This document shows positions 1-7,243 of a stretch of 22,686 bases of DNA, in pieces (the stretch's first letter is position 1; every line of letters begins with the position of its first letter). The stretch covers positions 1 through 22,686 of the IMG/VR virus record IMGVR_UViG_3300023301_000120; one strand, 5' to 3'. The notes beneath the pieces are model-generated. The model saw nothing but the letters and a program-made list of their open reading frames with translations. It made no database searches and was not told where the DNA came from. This DNA comes from a virus. A program made the position numbers and the translations under genes.

Positions 1-971
1 GGTCTGCGCCTTGGTTCAGCGTCAGCCCTGCACTACGGCCGAAAAAGCAATTACCGGAGCCTGTAATATTACGTAATCCTGCACTACGGCCAAAGAAAGA
101 ATTATCTACGCCTGTAGTGCTATCCATTCCTGCGTTAAGGCCAAAGAAAGAATTATTGGAGCCCGTGGTGTTGGCCGCACCTGCGTTACGACCAAAGAAA
201 GAATTATCGGAGCCTGTAATATTAAGTAATCCTGCGTTACGACCAAAGAAAGAATTATATGAGCCTGTTGTGTTGGCCGCACCTGCACTACGACCAAAGA
301 AAGAATTACCGGAGCCTGTAATATTAAGTAATCCTGCGTTACGACCAAAGAAAGAATTATATGAGCCTGTTGTGTTGGCCGCACCTGCACTACGACCAAA
401 GAAAGAATTATCGGAGCCCGTGGTGCTGGCCTCACCTGCACTACGGCCAAAGGAAGAATTATCGGAGCCCGTGGTGTTGGCCTCACCTGCACTACGGCCA
501 AAGGAAGAATTATCGGAGCCCGTGGTGTTGGCCTCACCTGCACTACGGCCAAAGGAAGAATTACTGGAGCCTGTAATATTAAGTAATCCTGCGTTAAGGC
601 CAAAGGAAGAATTATTGGAGCCCGTGGTGTTGGCCACACCTGCGCTATGACCAAAGAAAGAATTATATGAGCCTGTTGTGTTGGCCGCACCTGCACTACG
701 ACCAAGGAAAGAATTATATGAGCCTGTTGTGTTGGCCACACCTGCACTACGACCAAAGAAAGAATTATTGGAGCCCGTGGTGTTGGCCTCACCTGCACTA
801 CGGCCAAAGGAAGAATTACTGGAGCCTATTGTGTTGGCCGCACCTGCGTTACGACCAAAGAAAGAATTATATGAGCCTGTTGTGTTGGCCGCACCTGCAC
901 TACGACCAAAGAAAGAATTATTGGAGCCCGTGGTGTTGGCCGCACCTGCACTACGACCAACCACTGTGTTG
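1..971 (-). repeat. 51-bp tandem coding repeat array (about 18 full units)
   Basis: Units recur exactly every 51 bp (17 codons), seen from the recurring GAATTAT/C and GAGCC blocks at about 46, 100, 150, 203, 253, 304 and so on up to 916. Variants are distributed as a mosaic: three consecutive E-A-N/S-T-T-G-S-D units lie near 410-560, and a two-unit block (A-A-N-T-T-G-S-Y followed by L-L-N-I-T-G-S) occurs twice in a row near 200-400. This suggests growth by slippage or unequal crossing-over. Length is a multiple of three, so copy changes keep the frame. Confidence 0.9.
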
Positions 972-1450
972 CCAATTATACCACCTCCCCCCAGCCCAAT
1001 CCGCAGCCCGTTAATGAAGGAATCAACGCTGAATGTTTTTTGCCCATCAATTGTCTGGTCCGTTTCGAGGGTTACAAAAAGCCCGGCAAAGGTCCCAGCG
1101 ATATCTATGTTTTCCCACCTACCTGCAACGGCGTTATAGCTTAACACCTCGGCATTCTGTGGATCGACAATAACAACATCACCCAACCCCGAAAGCGTTC
1201 CGGCTGTTGCGTCGAATAGCGAAGTAGGAACTAAGTACGCTTGTCCTGCCCGTATTAAGAGAAGCTCGTCCCCGCTAGCGGTTGTACCATCTTCCTGCAC
1301 ACCGGCCAATAAGTCGGCGCGGCTTTGGGCGTCGTACATTTCGTCAATCACATTTTGGATGAACCCCCTATGGGTGGCCGCCGTTATGGGCTGTCCGCCT
1401 GCCAGCAGTTCGTTCTTAAGTGCTTCTAATTGCGCTTTTGTTAGTGCCAT
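1..1450 (-). CDS. Tail fibre/adhesin with 17-residue repeats, C-terminus outside window
   Basis: 483 residues are visible; the frame stays open to the left edge, so the C-terminus is missing. It starts at ATG 1450 (M-A-L-T-K-A-Q-L-E-A), 4 nt after the stop of the upstream gene. The first 150 or so residues are a non-repetitive attachment-like domain. From about residue 160 onward there are about 18 copies of a 17-residue unit of the form N-S-F-F-G-R-S-A-G-A-A-N-T-T-G-S-N. Repeats of this type are frequent in Bacteroidetes phage fibres and adhesins and are thought to build an elongated beta-structured trimeric stalk. A C-terminal chaperone domain such as peptidase S74 is common in these proteins but lies outside the window if present. 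The likely role is a receptor-binding or side fibre at the tail tip. The fibre call rests on repeats and on its place last in the virion gene block; the receptor is unknown. Confidence 0.75.
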   Translation of the reverse strand, partial: MALTKAQLEALKNELLAGGQPITAATHRGFIQNVIDEMYDAQSRADLLAGVQEDGTTASGDELLLIRAGQAYLVPTSLFDATAGTLSGLGDVVIVDPQNAEVLSYNAVAGRWENIDIAGTFAGLFVTLETDQTIDGQKTFSVDSFINGLRIGLGGGGIIGNTVVGRSAGAANTTGSNNSFFGRSAGAANTTGSYNSFFGRNAGAANTIGSSNSSFGRSAGEANTTGSNNSFFGRSAGVANTTGSYNSFLGRSAGAANTTGSYNSFFGHSAGVANTTGSNNSSFGLNAGLLNITGSSNSSFGRSAGEANTTGSDNSSFGRSAGEANTTGSDNSSFGRSAGEASTTGSDNSFFGRSAGAANTTGSYNSFFGRNAGLLNITGSGNSFFGRSAGAANTTGSYNSFFGRNAGLLNITGSDNSFFGRNAGAANTTGSNNSFFGLNAGMDSTTGVDNSFFGRSAGLRNITGSGNCFFGRSAGLTLNQGAD

Positions 1451-1454
1451 TTTG

Positions 1455-2018
1455 TTAATCGTTAATCAAGTCTTCATACATATTGCTCCATATATAATTG
1501 CCGCCTGTGCCTCTGCCCCCGAAACGCTTCGGCGCTCTTATCGAAGTGCTTACATTGCCGGATTTCGCCTCCTTACTGTAGCTTATGCCATCAAACACAA
1601 ACGGCGTGGAGGTCATTTTCAAGAGTGCTACATTAGCGTCTGCGTCCACCTGCCGGGTGATTATAGCACGCTCCTGAGCCCCGGACTGGTCAAATGTGCC
1701 TTGCGGGTCGGTTGTTTTCGTTAGACCGAATTGAGTAACATTAAGGCCGTGCGCGCTTATGAACCGCTTGTATGCAACTAGGATTAAGTACCTTTTCACT
1801 TTCTTGTCGGTGAAAGCAAGTAGCTCAGGGCGCAAAGGGAAAGCAACGCTAGCCCCCAGCACATCGCTATACAACGTTTCGCCTAACCTCGGTTCTAGGT
1901 CGTATTCTTGTGCGGCCTGAATGTACATGTCCAGTTGATCCGCCGCTATGTTCTGCGAAAACTTAACGAGGTTAGCCCCTATGAAGTCCGCCTTAGTTAC
2001 TAATAGTTCATCTGCCAT
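1455..2018 (-). CDS. DUF6712-like virion protein, head-tail connector candidate
   Basis: 187 residues from ATG 2018. The protein is mostly helical in its first 110 residues (M-A-D-E-L-L-V-T-K-A-D-F start; T-D-K-K-V-K-R-Y-L-I-L-V-A-Y near residue 75) with a glycine-rich tail (R-F-G-G-R-G-T-G-G-N-Y). Size and general pattern resemble the DUF6712 proteins found beside portal or capsid genes of Bacteroidetes phages. It lies 25 nt downstream of the portal gene and directly before the tail fibre, which fits a head-tail connector or neck role. No catalytic motif is visible. The family assignment is from pattern memory and the function is inferred from position. Confidence 0.45.
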   Translation of the reverse strand: MADELLVTKADFIGANLVKFSQNIAADQLDMYIQAAQEYDLEPRLGETLYSDVLGASVAFPLRPELLAFTDKKVKRYLILVAYKRFISAHGLNVTQFGLTKTTDPQGTFDQSGAQERAIITRQVDADANVALLKMTSTPFVFDGISYSKEAKSGNVSTSIRAPKRFGGRGTGGNYIWSNMYEDLIND

Positions 2019-2043
2019 ACTCCTTATACTCTGTATCTTTGCT

Positions 2044-3366
2044 TTATTCGGATGCTCCGGATGCCGGAGGCACCGCTGACTCTAGGTTTATCTCGAATAG
2101 TTCTTTTTGCTCATCGGTCGTCAGGTTTGCGATTACGGCGTCCGGTATGAAGTCAAAAGGCTTAAGTGAACTCAGCGTGAAATCCGCGCCAGGCAAAAGT
2201 CCTTCGAGCGCAAGAAAAGGCGATAAGGTATCGAATGCCTGTTTGATGAGATCCTGCTTTTTGAATACGCTAAGCGCAAACAGGGCCATCTGGTTTTTCA
2301 CCTCATTTGATTCTCCCAGCTTACCGCCTTCGCCAAGCCCGACTAAGATGTCCGGAACCTCCATAACGCGCGCAACCCGCTTCGCTATTCTTACACTTGC
2401 GCGGTCCGTCTGATCGAGGATCTCGGCCACGTTAATCGTTGTAACGGTCGGCTTGAACTCTTCTGTATTGCCCTTAAGGTGGAGTATTGGGCTCGCATCT
2501 TCGCCAGTGAACCCCTCCAAAGCTTCGTCGAAGTAGTCTTGTGCCGTATTTCCGGAATCGTCTATGTTTTGGTCGTCGATCGGCCCTGTCGAAATTATAA
2601 CCGGCGTCCTGAACCCTTGTGCAATGTTTCGGAGGTCAAGCCTGCTTATCTTGCCATCACTTACCAGGTCCTCTATACTTGCGTAATAGCGCGGCACTGG
2701 GTACACATCATAATACCGCCCCAGCCCTTTTCGGAAAACGTAGAGAACCTCCCCTAACTGTTCGCCCTCCTTATCAATCTGCTTATTGATTAGCCCCAAT
2801 CGGTTCGCTGGGCTTCTATCCGGGTCGAACTCAGGGTAGAAACGCGTTTCGCGCTCGTACTTGCCTACCTCGCCCATAAGTGGGTTGTACTCGAAGCCGT
2901 CGCCTTTCCGACGGAGTGTCGAGATTGGAAGGCAGTATATTTTTTTGATCTTTCCGGAGTTGTCGAAGACAAGGCGAAGCGCAAGACCCTCCAGGTAGGC
3001 AACGTTCGTTACAACGTCGTCCAGTAAGGCGGCTAAGCTTTGCTTCTTGTTAACCCTTATGTCGTCGAGCCCTGCAAGGACGAAGCCATCGGCTTTGATG
3101 AACTGTTCCAGCCTGCCCACACACGCTGTTGCCGTTCCGCTGTTGTCGACGGTTGCGATTATAGCGTTCGGGAGGTTGTCCAGGTCGCCATAGAAATAGT
3201 AATCGTTGGATTGATTTTTGACGATTACCGCTACGGCGTTCTTAATACTTTGCGCAACGCGTTTTTTTAGGCCAGACAGCGATTGAAAAAGCGTGTCGCC
3301 TTTTGCGCCTGCCGAGGTCTGCATATTAATCATACGTTGCACCCTCCTTACCTTTTTGCTAGCCAT
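2044..3366 (-). CDS. Phage portal protein
   Basis: 440 residues, a usual length for HK97/PBSX-type portals. The portal is the dodecameric ring at the capsid vertex through which DNA is packaged and ejected. Supporting features: a basic N-terminus, a wing/stem-like region with a Y-P-V-P-R-Y-Y-A-S-I-E-D-L segment at about 222-234, a R-T-P-V-I-I strand at about 253-258, and a long helix followed by V-P-D-I-L-V-G-L-G-E-G-G at about 337-348, the typical 'P..LLG...G' portal motif. The C-terminus is a short low-complexity P-P-A-S-G-A-S-E tail. Start is ATG 3366, 3 nt after the stop of the upstream small gene, so the two are probably co-transcribed. Portal genes normally follow terL; here the gene lies about 13 kb away, after the capsid gene. 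Confidence 0.85.
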   Translation of the reverse strand: MASKKVRRVQRMINMQTSAGAKGDTLFQSLSGLKKRVAQSIKNAVAVIVKNQSNDYYFYGDLDNLPNAIIATVDNSGTATACVGRLEQFIKADGFVLAGLDDIRVNKKQSLAALLDDVVTNVAYLEGLALRLVFDNSGKIKKIYCLPISTLRRKGDGFEYNPLMGEVGKYERETRFYPEFDPDRSPANRLGLINKQIDKEGEQLGEVLYVFRKGLGRYYDVYPVPRYYASIEDLVSDGKISRLDLRNIAQGFRTPVIISTGPIDDQNIDDSGNTAQDYFDEALEGFTGEDASPILHLKGNTEEFKPTVTTINVAEILDQTDRASVRIAKRVARVMEVPDILVGLGEGGKLGESNEVKNQMALFALSVFKKQDLIKQAFDTLSPFLALEGLLPGADFTLSSLKPFDFIPDAVIANLTTDEQKELFEINLESAVPPASGASE

Positions 3367-3369
3367 CTG

Positions 3370-3648
3370 TTATTTTTTAGCTTTTCCTGACCGACTATTT
3401 TTTGGTACCGGATCTATTTCCTTAACCGGATCTATTTCCTTGACCGGATCTATTTCCTTAACCGGATCTATTTCCTTAACCGGATCTTCGGCACTTGGCT
3501 CGCACTCCTCGAAAAAATGAGCTAGGGAACTTTCACTTTTGATCCGCTTCTGCGAGTGCGCACCGTGGATGTTGTCCCGGTTAATTAGAGTTCCGTCCGC
3601 AAGAACTACACTCTGTTGTTCGAACTCCTTTTTGAACTTTAGGCTCAT
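3370..3648 (-). CDS. Small hypothetical protein with D-P-V-K-E-I repeats
   Basis: 92 residues from ATG 3648. A start 16 codons upstream (3696) is open but would lie inside the terminator hairpin at 3677-3706, whereas the 3648 start has the A-rich AAAAATAAAAGCT leader typical of this phage. The N-terminal half is charged (M-S-L-K-F-K-K-E-F-E-Q-Q), the middle has an acidic/cysteine patch, and residues about 56-80 are four exact copies of D-P-V-K-E-I, followed by a basic end (R-S-G-K-A-K-K). Low-complexity, probably disordered C-terminus. It sits between the tail-tube candidate and the portal, 3 nt before the portal start. I do not recognise the family; a virion or assembly accessory role is only suggested by position. 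Confidence 0.6.
   Translation of the reverse strand: MSLKFKKEFEQQSVVLADGTLINRDNIHGAHSQKRIKSESSLAHFFEECEPSAEDPVKEIDPVKEIDPVKEIDPVKEIDPVPKNSRSGKAKK
3411..3482 (-). repeat. Four tandem 18-bp coding repeats
   Basis: GATCTATTTCCTTAACCG (plus strand) occurs four times head to tail at 3411, 3429, 3447 and 3465; the second has G for A in TTGACCG. A fifth unit begins (GATCTTC) and diverges. Each unit encodes D-P-V-K-E-I in the minus-strand gene. Near-identity at nucleotide level points to recent expansion. Confidence 0.95.
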
Positions 3649-3676
3649 AGCTTTTATTTTTGTTGGGTAATATACC

Positions 3677-3706
3677 AAAAAAGTCCCCACTATCAAATAG
3701 GGGGAC
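3677..3706 (-). terminator. Rho-independent terminator after tail-tube candidate
   Basis: On the minus strand GTCCCC (3706-3701) pairs with GGGGAC (3688-3683) around a 12-nt loop and is followed by six T residues (3682-3677). It lies 18 nt downstream of the stop at 3725 and just ahead of the 92-residue gene. Confidence 0.75.
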
Positions 3707-3724
3707 CGTATATATTTATTTTGG

Positions 3725-4324
3725 CTAGACCACCGGAGCTGGCCATATGACCTGCCCTTCCAAGATAGCTATGTCCTCCGCAAGGGTGGACGTTTCTGGG
3801 ATGCTCTTGTAATATGCCTGTAGGTTCTCATGATTACCGTTCATGCTTAAGGTGTAGATATTGCTGTCAACAATAGTCGTACCGCTCCCACCATCAATTG
3901 CCGAAGCTTTCAGGCCAAAGTTTGCAAAGTTGGTGCCGATGTTCATGCCCCAGGCCTCCAATTCGCCGCTGTTCGTTTCAACGATCATGAATGCACCCTC
4001 CACATCCAACAGGGCGTCTAAGGCCTGTAGCTCTTCGCCGGTGTTGTAGTAAGCTACCATGTTAACACCGTGGTTCCTTAGGTTGAAGTTCTCTCCAACC
4101 TCTAGTGCCATTGCGGTGCTATGCTTCTCCCGCTTGCCGATGAACTTAACGAAGCCTTTGTCCACCGCAAAGGTAACCTCCGTTACAAAGTTACCTGTGG
4201 CGTCGAAAGTAGCTGCAGTAAGATCTGCTAGCAGGCCTATGTATATTCTTTTGTTCAGCCCGCCCGCTTTTCGAGTTGCTGCGCAATCTGGGTTAATCCC
4301 TCTTGTCAATTCATTACATCCCAT
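3725..4324 (-). CDS. Virion protein, major tail tube candidate
   Basis: 199 residues from ATG 4324. The N-terminus carries two cysteines and a glycine pair in a C-N-x-L-T-R-G-I-N-P-D-C...A-G-G-L-N-K-R-I-Y-I arrangement, which I associate with tail-tube-like structural proteins in Bacteroidetes phages. The rest is a regular alternating beta pattern (N-F-V-T-E-V-T-F-A-V; F-M-I-V-E-T-N-S-G-E-L-E-A-W-G) with no enzymatic motif. The gene is directly downstream of the major capsid gene, each with its own terminator, as expected for a second very abundant virion protein. Function is an inference; a minor capsid or decoration protein is the alternative. Confidence 0.5.
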   Translation of the reverse strand: MGCNELTRGINPDCAATRKAGGLNKRIYIGLLADLTAATFDATGNFVTEVTFAVDKGFVKFIGKREKHSTAMALEVGENFNLRNHGVNMVAYYNTGEELQALDALLDVEGAFMIVETNSGELEAWGMNIGTNFANFGLKASAIDGGSGTTIVDSNIYTLSMNGNHENLQAYYKSIPETSTLAEDIAILEGQVIWPAPVV

Positions 4325-4347
4325 TTTTTCTGTAAGTTTTTAATTTG

Positions 4348-4373
4348 AAAAATGCGCCCCGGTTACAGGGCGC
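4348..4373 (-). terminator. Rho-independent terminator after major capsid gene
   Basis: On the minus strand GCGCCC (4373-4368) pairs with GGGCGC (4359-4354) around an 8-nt loop, followed by A and five T residues (4352-4348). It begins 7 nt after the capsid stop codon. Confidence 0.8.
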
Positions 4374-4380
4374 TTATGTC

Positions 4381-5616
4381 TTACTGAGGTCTGTACAAAG
4401 AAACTTCGGCTGCGTACTTATAAGTAATGTCCGACTTCATACGGTTTTTTACTCGGTATACGTCGTCGCCTGTTACATCGCCTAGGTAGAGCACCCGCGC
4501 ATAGACCTCATCGCTTAATAGATCGAAGCCTAGGAAAACATTGCCTGGGTTCCACACGGCCAACTGGTTATCACTCCAATAAGGCATCGCAACCAGGTCG
4601 ATGTCCAAGTAAGGGATTAAGTCGTTTTGATCAAAGTACCCTTCGCGCGTGAACGACCCACCCTGCCCAGAAATTAATCCGTTTGCAACCCGGTAAGCGT
4701 CCGCTATTCTGTCACTAATGTGAATCTTGGTTCTACCATTCCCTACACCGGATAACTGCTTTTTGATCTTTTGCGGTATGCTCATGTAGACGGATGTCAA
4801 CACACTTAACACGTTGTTCTGGTTAATGAAAAAGCCGGAGCCCTCAGTCGCCGCAGCGCCACCTACTACTGCCTCCTCAATTGTCAAAACGTCCCCGGTA
4901 ATGGATATAACCGTTACGGTTTGGCCTACAATCGTAGCACCCCCGATAGTCTGGTTTCCATTAGTGCCGATGATTGTAACGCGATCACCCACGATTACAT
5001 TAGAAGCATCCGCAAGGGTTACTGTAGCCGAGCCTGCTGCTCCCGTGGCAATTCCAGAGATTGCAGACTTTGCGCTGGCTGGCAACGATTTTTTTGGTAC
5101 CGCTGCGTCTGCAACCATTTCTGGTAGAAGACCAGTATAATCAGCTGCGAAAGTGGCCGTAGCAATCTCCGAGGCGTTAACGCCTGCTTTGCCTAGAATG
5201 TATAGCGCCTCATTAGCGATTGCCATTCGGGGAACGTATATCCTTTCTAGCAAGAAGTTGTACAGTTCCGGAGTAAGCTTGTAATCTTCGAAAGACCCCG
5301 GGCTTTGTTGCTCGGATTCCCAGGTAGTTCGCAATAGGACCGCATCAATTTGGTCCATCACCTCGTATGGCACCATAGTCAACTGCTTTTCGCTTAACGC
5401 GATGTTGCCAGCCTGCGCGTTGAACATTGCACTAGGCGTTTGCAATTCGATTACTCTGTTCACGCCCCTAAGTGTTTCTACATTTTTCACGGATTCAACG
5501 GGAGTAACTAGGCCCCGGTTAACTAGGCCGGTAGGCGCTAGTATGGCCGGGGTGAGGTACTCGGCGTAGAGCTTGCCTGCGTAACTATTTCCGTTTGGAA
5601 AATTAATATATACCAT
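4381..5616 (-). CDS. Major capsid protein with inserted beta domain
   Basis: 411 residues from ATG 5616, with a very A-rich leader (about 35 nt nearly free of G). It forms the icosahedral shell. Residues 1-180 and 265-411 read as a HK97-type core: an N-arm (Y-L-T-P-A-I-L-A-P-T-G), a long spine helix (L-T-P-E-L-Y-N-F-L-L-E-R), and a C-terminal half with D-I-D-L-V-A-M-P-Y-W-S, D-N-Q-L-A-V-W-N-P-G-N-V-F-L-G and a beta-ending E-V-S-L-Y-R-P-Q. Residues about 183-264 are Gly/Ala/Thr/Val-rich with V-G-D-R-V-T-I-I-G-T-N-G-N-Q-T-I and look like a separately folded beta-barrel insertion. It follows the protease/scaffold gene by 39 nt and precedes the tail-tube candidate. Confidence 0.82.
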   Translation of the reverse strand: MVYINFPNGNSYAGKLYAEYLTPAILAPTGLVNRGLVTPVESVKNVETLRGVNRVIELQTPSAMFNAQAGNIALSEKQLTMVPYEVMDQIDAVLLRTTWESEQQSPGSFEDYKLTPELYNFLLERIYVPRMAIANEALYILGKAGVNASEIATATFAADYTGLLPEMVADAAVPKKSLPASAKSAISGIATGAAGSATVTLADASNVIVGDRVTIIGTNGNQTIGGATIVGQTVTVISITGDVLTIEEAVVGGAAATEGSGFFINQNNVLSVLTSVYMSIPQKIKKQLSGVGNGRTKIHISDRIADAYRVANGLISGQGGSFTREGYFDQNDLIPYLDIDLVAMPYWSDNQLAVWNPGNVFLGFDLLSDEVYARVLYLGDVTGDDVYRVKNRMKSDITYKYAAEVSLYRPQ

Positions 5617-5655
5617 TTTACTGTTAGTTTTTTGATTTTGATTTTATTTTTAGCG

Positions 5656-6870
5656 CTAAGCGGCTTCGGCTTTGTTCATGGCCCTAAGCCTAATTTTCTC
5701 GGAGGTTGACAGCTTTGCAAAATCTTCCGCTGGTAGTACCCCCGTCATTTTTTTCTTGATGTCCGGGTCCCCAGCTACTGCGTTTTTCAACTCCGAAAAG
5801 TCAATTACCAGCTTAGCTAGTTGTGCTTTGCTGTCTGCAATTACCTTTGCTTGTGCAGTTACCTGCTCCGACAAGGCAGTAGCGTTCGCCTCAGCGTCAA
5901 GCTTCTCTTTCTCCATATCCGCAAGCTGGGCCTGTACGGCCTCCACATCTTCGGAAACTGCCGGGGCGGTAACCTCGGTAATTACGCCGCCCTCGTCTAT
6001 TGTGATCGTACTGCCGTCTTCCAAGACGTGCGGTCCCGCCGGTGCTGGCGTTTCGGTTGGTAGGCCTTCTTCCGCAAGGAATACCGTCTTGCCTACTAGG
6101 TCGCCGTCTTCGCCGTCGGTTATGAAGATGGCCACGCCCTCGGCGGTTGTTGATAGCATGTTTTTCATTTGCGCCTTGAAAATATTCTTAAGGCCGTTAA
6201 GCGCCTTTTCGAAGGCTGTTAGTTTTTCTTCTGTTTTCATGTTGATTCCCCTGTTAATTATATTTTGCGATTCGATTAGGTCTGTCTGGTTCTTGCTGAA
6301 TGTCAGAACCCTATTTTTGAAACTTACCGATTTTTCGACGCCTTCGACTATCTCGGTTGCAAAGCCTAGTGATAAGGCAAGCTCTGCACTTAGGCTAGAT
6401 TCCTGCGACATAAGGGCCAATAGCTTTGCCGACTTGTCAGCTCCCGCAACTTTTGTATACACATCAAGTATCTGCATATCCGTTGCGGCGAACATTTCGG
6501 TAAGCGCGCTTAGTGTGTGCACATTAAGCTTTTCACCTGCAAGTACCTCGGCATCCACCCAGGCGTTATGGATTATAATCTCGCTTTGCACAGTCACCTT
6601 CCGGGTCTTACCCGCTAAGAAAATAACCGAGGCAATGCTGTTTGCTGTTAACGCCGTGGTTGTAACGTCAAGAGACTTAAGCAAATTATAGATTCTGAAC
6701 CCCTCTTCAACACTTCCGCCGGGGCTCTTAATTACTACCTCGAAAGGTTCGCCATTAGCCTCCGCGACAAAAGCCTCCAAGTCTTGCATAGCGAAAAACT
6801 TCTCACCCTCGGCAAATTTGGCCGCGTCTTCCCGGCTGCTAATTACACCCTCTATGTTAAGTACCTTCAT
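5656..6870 (-). CDS. ClpP-like (S14) head maturation protease fused to scaffold-like C-terminus
   Basis: 404 residues from ATG 6870 (M-K-V-L-N-I-E-G). The frame is open 54 codons further up, but that extension overlaps the divergent gene at 6937 and has no ClpP similarity. Residues 1-200 are a ClpP-type serine protease: I-K-S-P-G-G-S-V-E-E-G (about 48-58), nucleophile Ser81 in N-S-I-A-S-V-I-F-L-A-G, and His101 in I-I-I-H-N-A-W; the third residue would lie in the segment leading to S-A-E-L-A-L-S-L-G-F-A. Residues about 210-404 are scaffold-like: charged, coiled-coil-forming (E-A-V-Q-A-Q-L-A-D-M-E-K-E-K), ending in helical K-L-S-T-S-E-K-I-R-L-R. It cuts scaffold and capsid during prohead maturation. 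An internal in-frame ATG at 6240 could give a free 194-residue scaffold. Confidence 0.8.
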   Translation of the reverse strand: MKVLNIEGVISSREDAAKFAEGEKFFAMQDLEAFVAEANGEPFEVVIKSPGGSVEEGFRIYNLLKSLDVTTTALTANSIASVIFLAGKTRKVTVQSEIIIHNAWVDAEVLAGEKLNVHTLSALTEMFAATDMQILDVYTKVAGADKSAKLLALMSQESSLSAELALSLGFATEIVEGVEKSVSFKNRVLTFSKNQTDLIESQNIINRGINMKTEEKLTAFEKALNGLKNIFKAQMKNMLSTTAEGVAIFITDGEDGDLVGKTVFLAEEGLPTETPAPAGPHVLEDGSTITIDEGGVITEVTAPAVSEDVEAVQAQLADMEKEKLDAEANATALSEQVTAQAKVIADSKAQLAKLVIDFSELKNAVAGDPDIKKKMTGVLPAEDFAKLSTSEKIRLRAMNKAEAA

Positions 6871-6885
6871 AATTTCGTAGTAATG

Positions 6886-6893
6886 TAATTTTG
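6886..6893 (+). promoter_or_regulatory. Possible Bacteroidetes -7 element (TAATTTTG)
   Basis: TAATTTTG matches the TAnnTTTG -7 consensus of the Bacteroidetes primary sigma factor and lies about 44 nt before the first plus-strand start. No clear TTTG is seen at the -33 spacing, so this is weak. It lies in the 66-bp gap between the divergent protease and ribbon-helix-helix genes. Confidence 0.25.
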
Positions 6894-6936
6894 ATTGCCC
6901 AATAAATTTCGGTAAATTCCCCAAAAAGAAATTGAT

Positions 6937-7077
6937 ATGCCTGAAAGCAATCTTGATCAGATCAAAGTGCACTTGCCAAAAGACCTCAAAGCGCGCTTTG
7001 TCGCCAAGGCCAAAAAAGAAAGCAGAACACAAACAGGCATTCTCAGAACACTAATTCACACCTACTTAAATTCCTAG
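6937..7077 (+). CDS. Tiny ribbon-helix-helix (CopG/Arc-like) protein
   Basis: 46 residues, ATG 6937 to TAG 7075-7077. The sequence shows a short beta-type segment (Q-I-K-V-H-L-P) followed by two helices (K-D-L-K-A-R-F-V-A-K-A-K-K-E and T-G-I-L-R-T-L-I-H-T-Y-L-N), the layout of ribbon-helix-helix DNA-binding proteins; the 'i.v.lP..l...' start is typical. Such proteins dimerise and bind operators with the beta strand. It is the first gene of the plus-strand cassette, 66 bp from the divergent protease start, so it could autoregulate the cassette or the divergent head operon. The start is preceded by an A-rich AAAAAGAAATTGAT leader. Short length and lack of search make this a moderate call. Confidence 0.55.
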   Translation: MPESNLDQIKVHLPKDLKARFVAKAKKESRTQTGILRTLIHTYLNS

Positions 7078-7079
7078 AT

Positions 7080-7241
7080 ATGATATACCTAAAAAGGTTA
7101 GCAGCCGTAATCGTCGTGCTATTCGCTCTCATTATTTTCTGTATAGGCTACCCATTCTTTGCGGTATCCTACATAGCGACCGGCAAAGATCTTTCCTTTG
7201 ACGCCTTCGGGCTTATGGCCAAACTTAAGGAGAAAGACTAA
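7080..7241 (+). CDS. Small single-TM membrane protein, holin candidate
   Basis: 53 residues, ATG 7080 to TAA 7239-7241, 2 nt after the ribbon-helix-helix stop and 2 nt before the DUF5675 start. After a short positive N-terminus (M-I-Y-L-K-R) comes a strongly hydrophobic stretch at about residues 7-30 (A-A-V-I-V-V-L-F-A-L-I-I-F-C-I-G-Y-P-F-F-A-V), then a charged tail (K-L-K-E-K-D). This is the layout of a one-TM small membrane protein with positive-inside orientation. In a cassette with a spanin candidate, a holin or holin regulator is plausible, but sequence alone cannot show it. Confidence 0.5.
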   Translation: MIYLKRLAAVIVVLFALIIFCIGYPFFAVSYIATGKDLSFDAFGLMAKLKEKD

Positions 7242-7243
7242 TC

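Noticed and set aside
1-971. Possible CRISPR array because of regular repeats
   Set aside because: Repeats are contiguous with no unique spacers and encode a 17-residue protein unit.
106-1139. Long open frames on both strands within the fibre repeats (for example 106-807 minus, 117-650 plus, 667-1014 plus)
   Set aside because: The 51-bp period is a multiple of three, so any frame without a stop in one unit stays open through the array. Only the minus frame starting at 1450 joins a normal N-terminal domain.
5672-6691. 339-codon plus-strand frame opposite the protease/scaffold gene
   Set aside because: Shadow of a gene with clear catalytic motifs; the product is low-complexity Ser/Ala/Val with no recognisable domain.
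6871-7032. Upstream extension of the protease frame to 7032
   Set aside because: The extra 54 codons show no ClpP pattern and overlap the ribbon-helix-helix gene; ATG 6870 has the A-rich leader and begins at the normal ClpP-type N-terminus.
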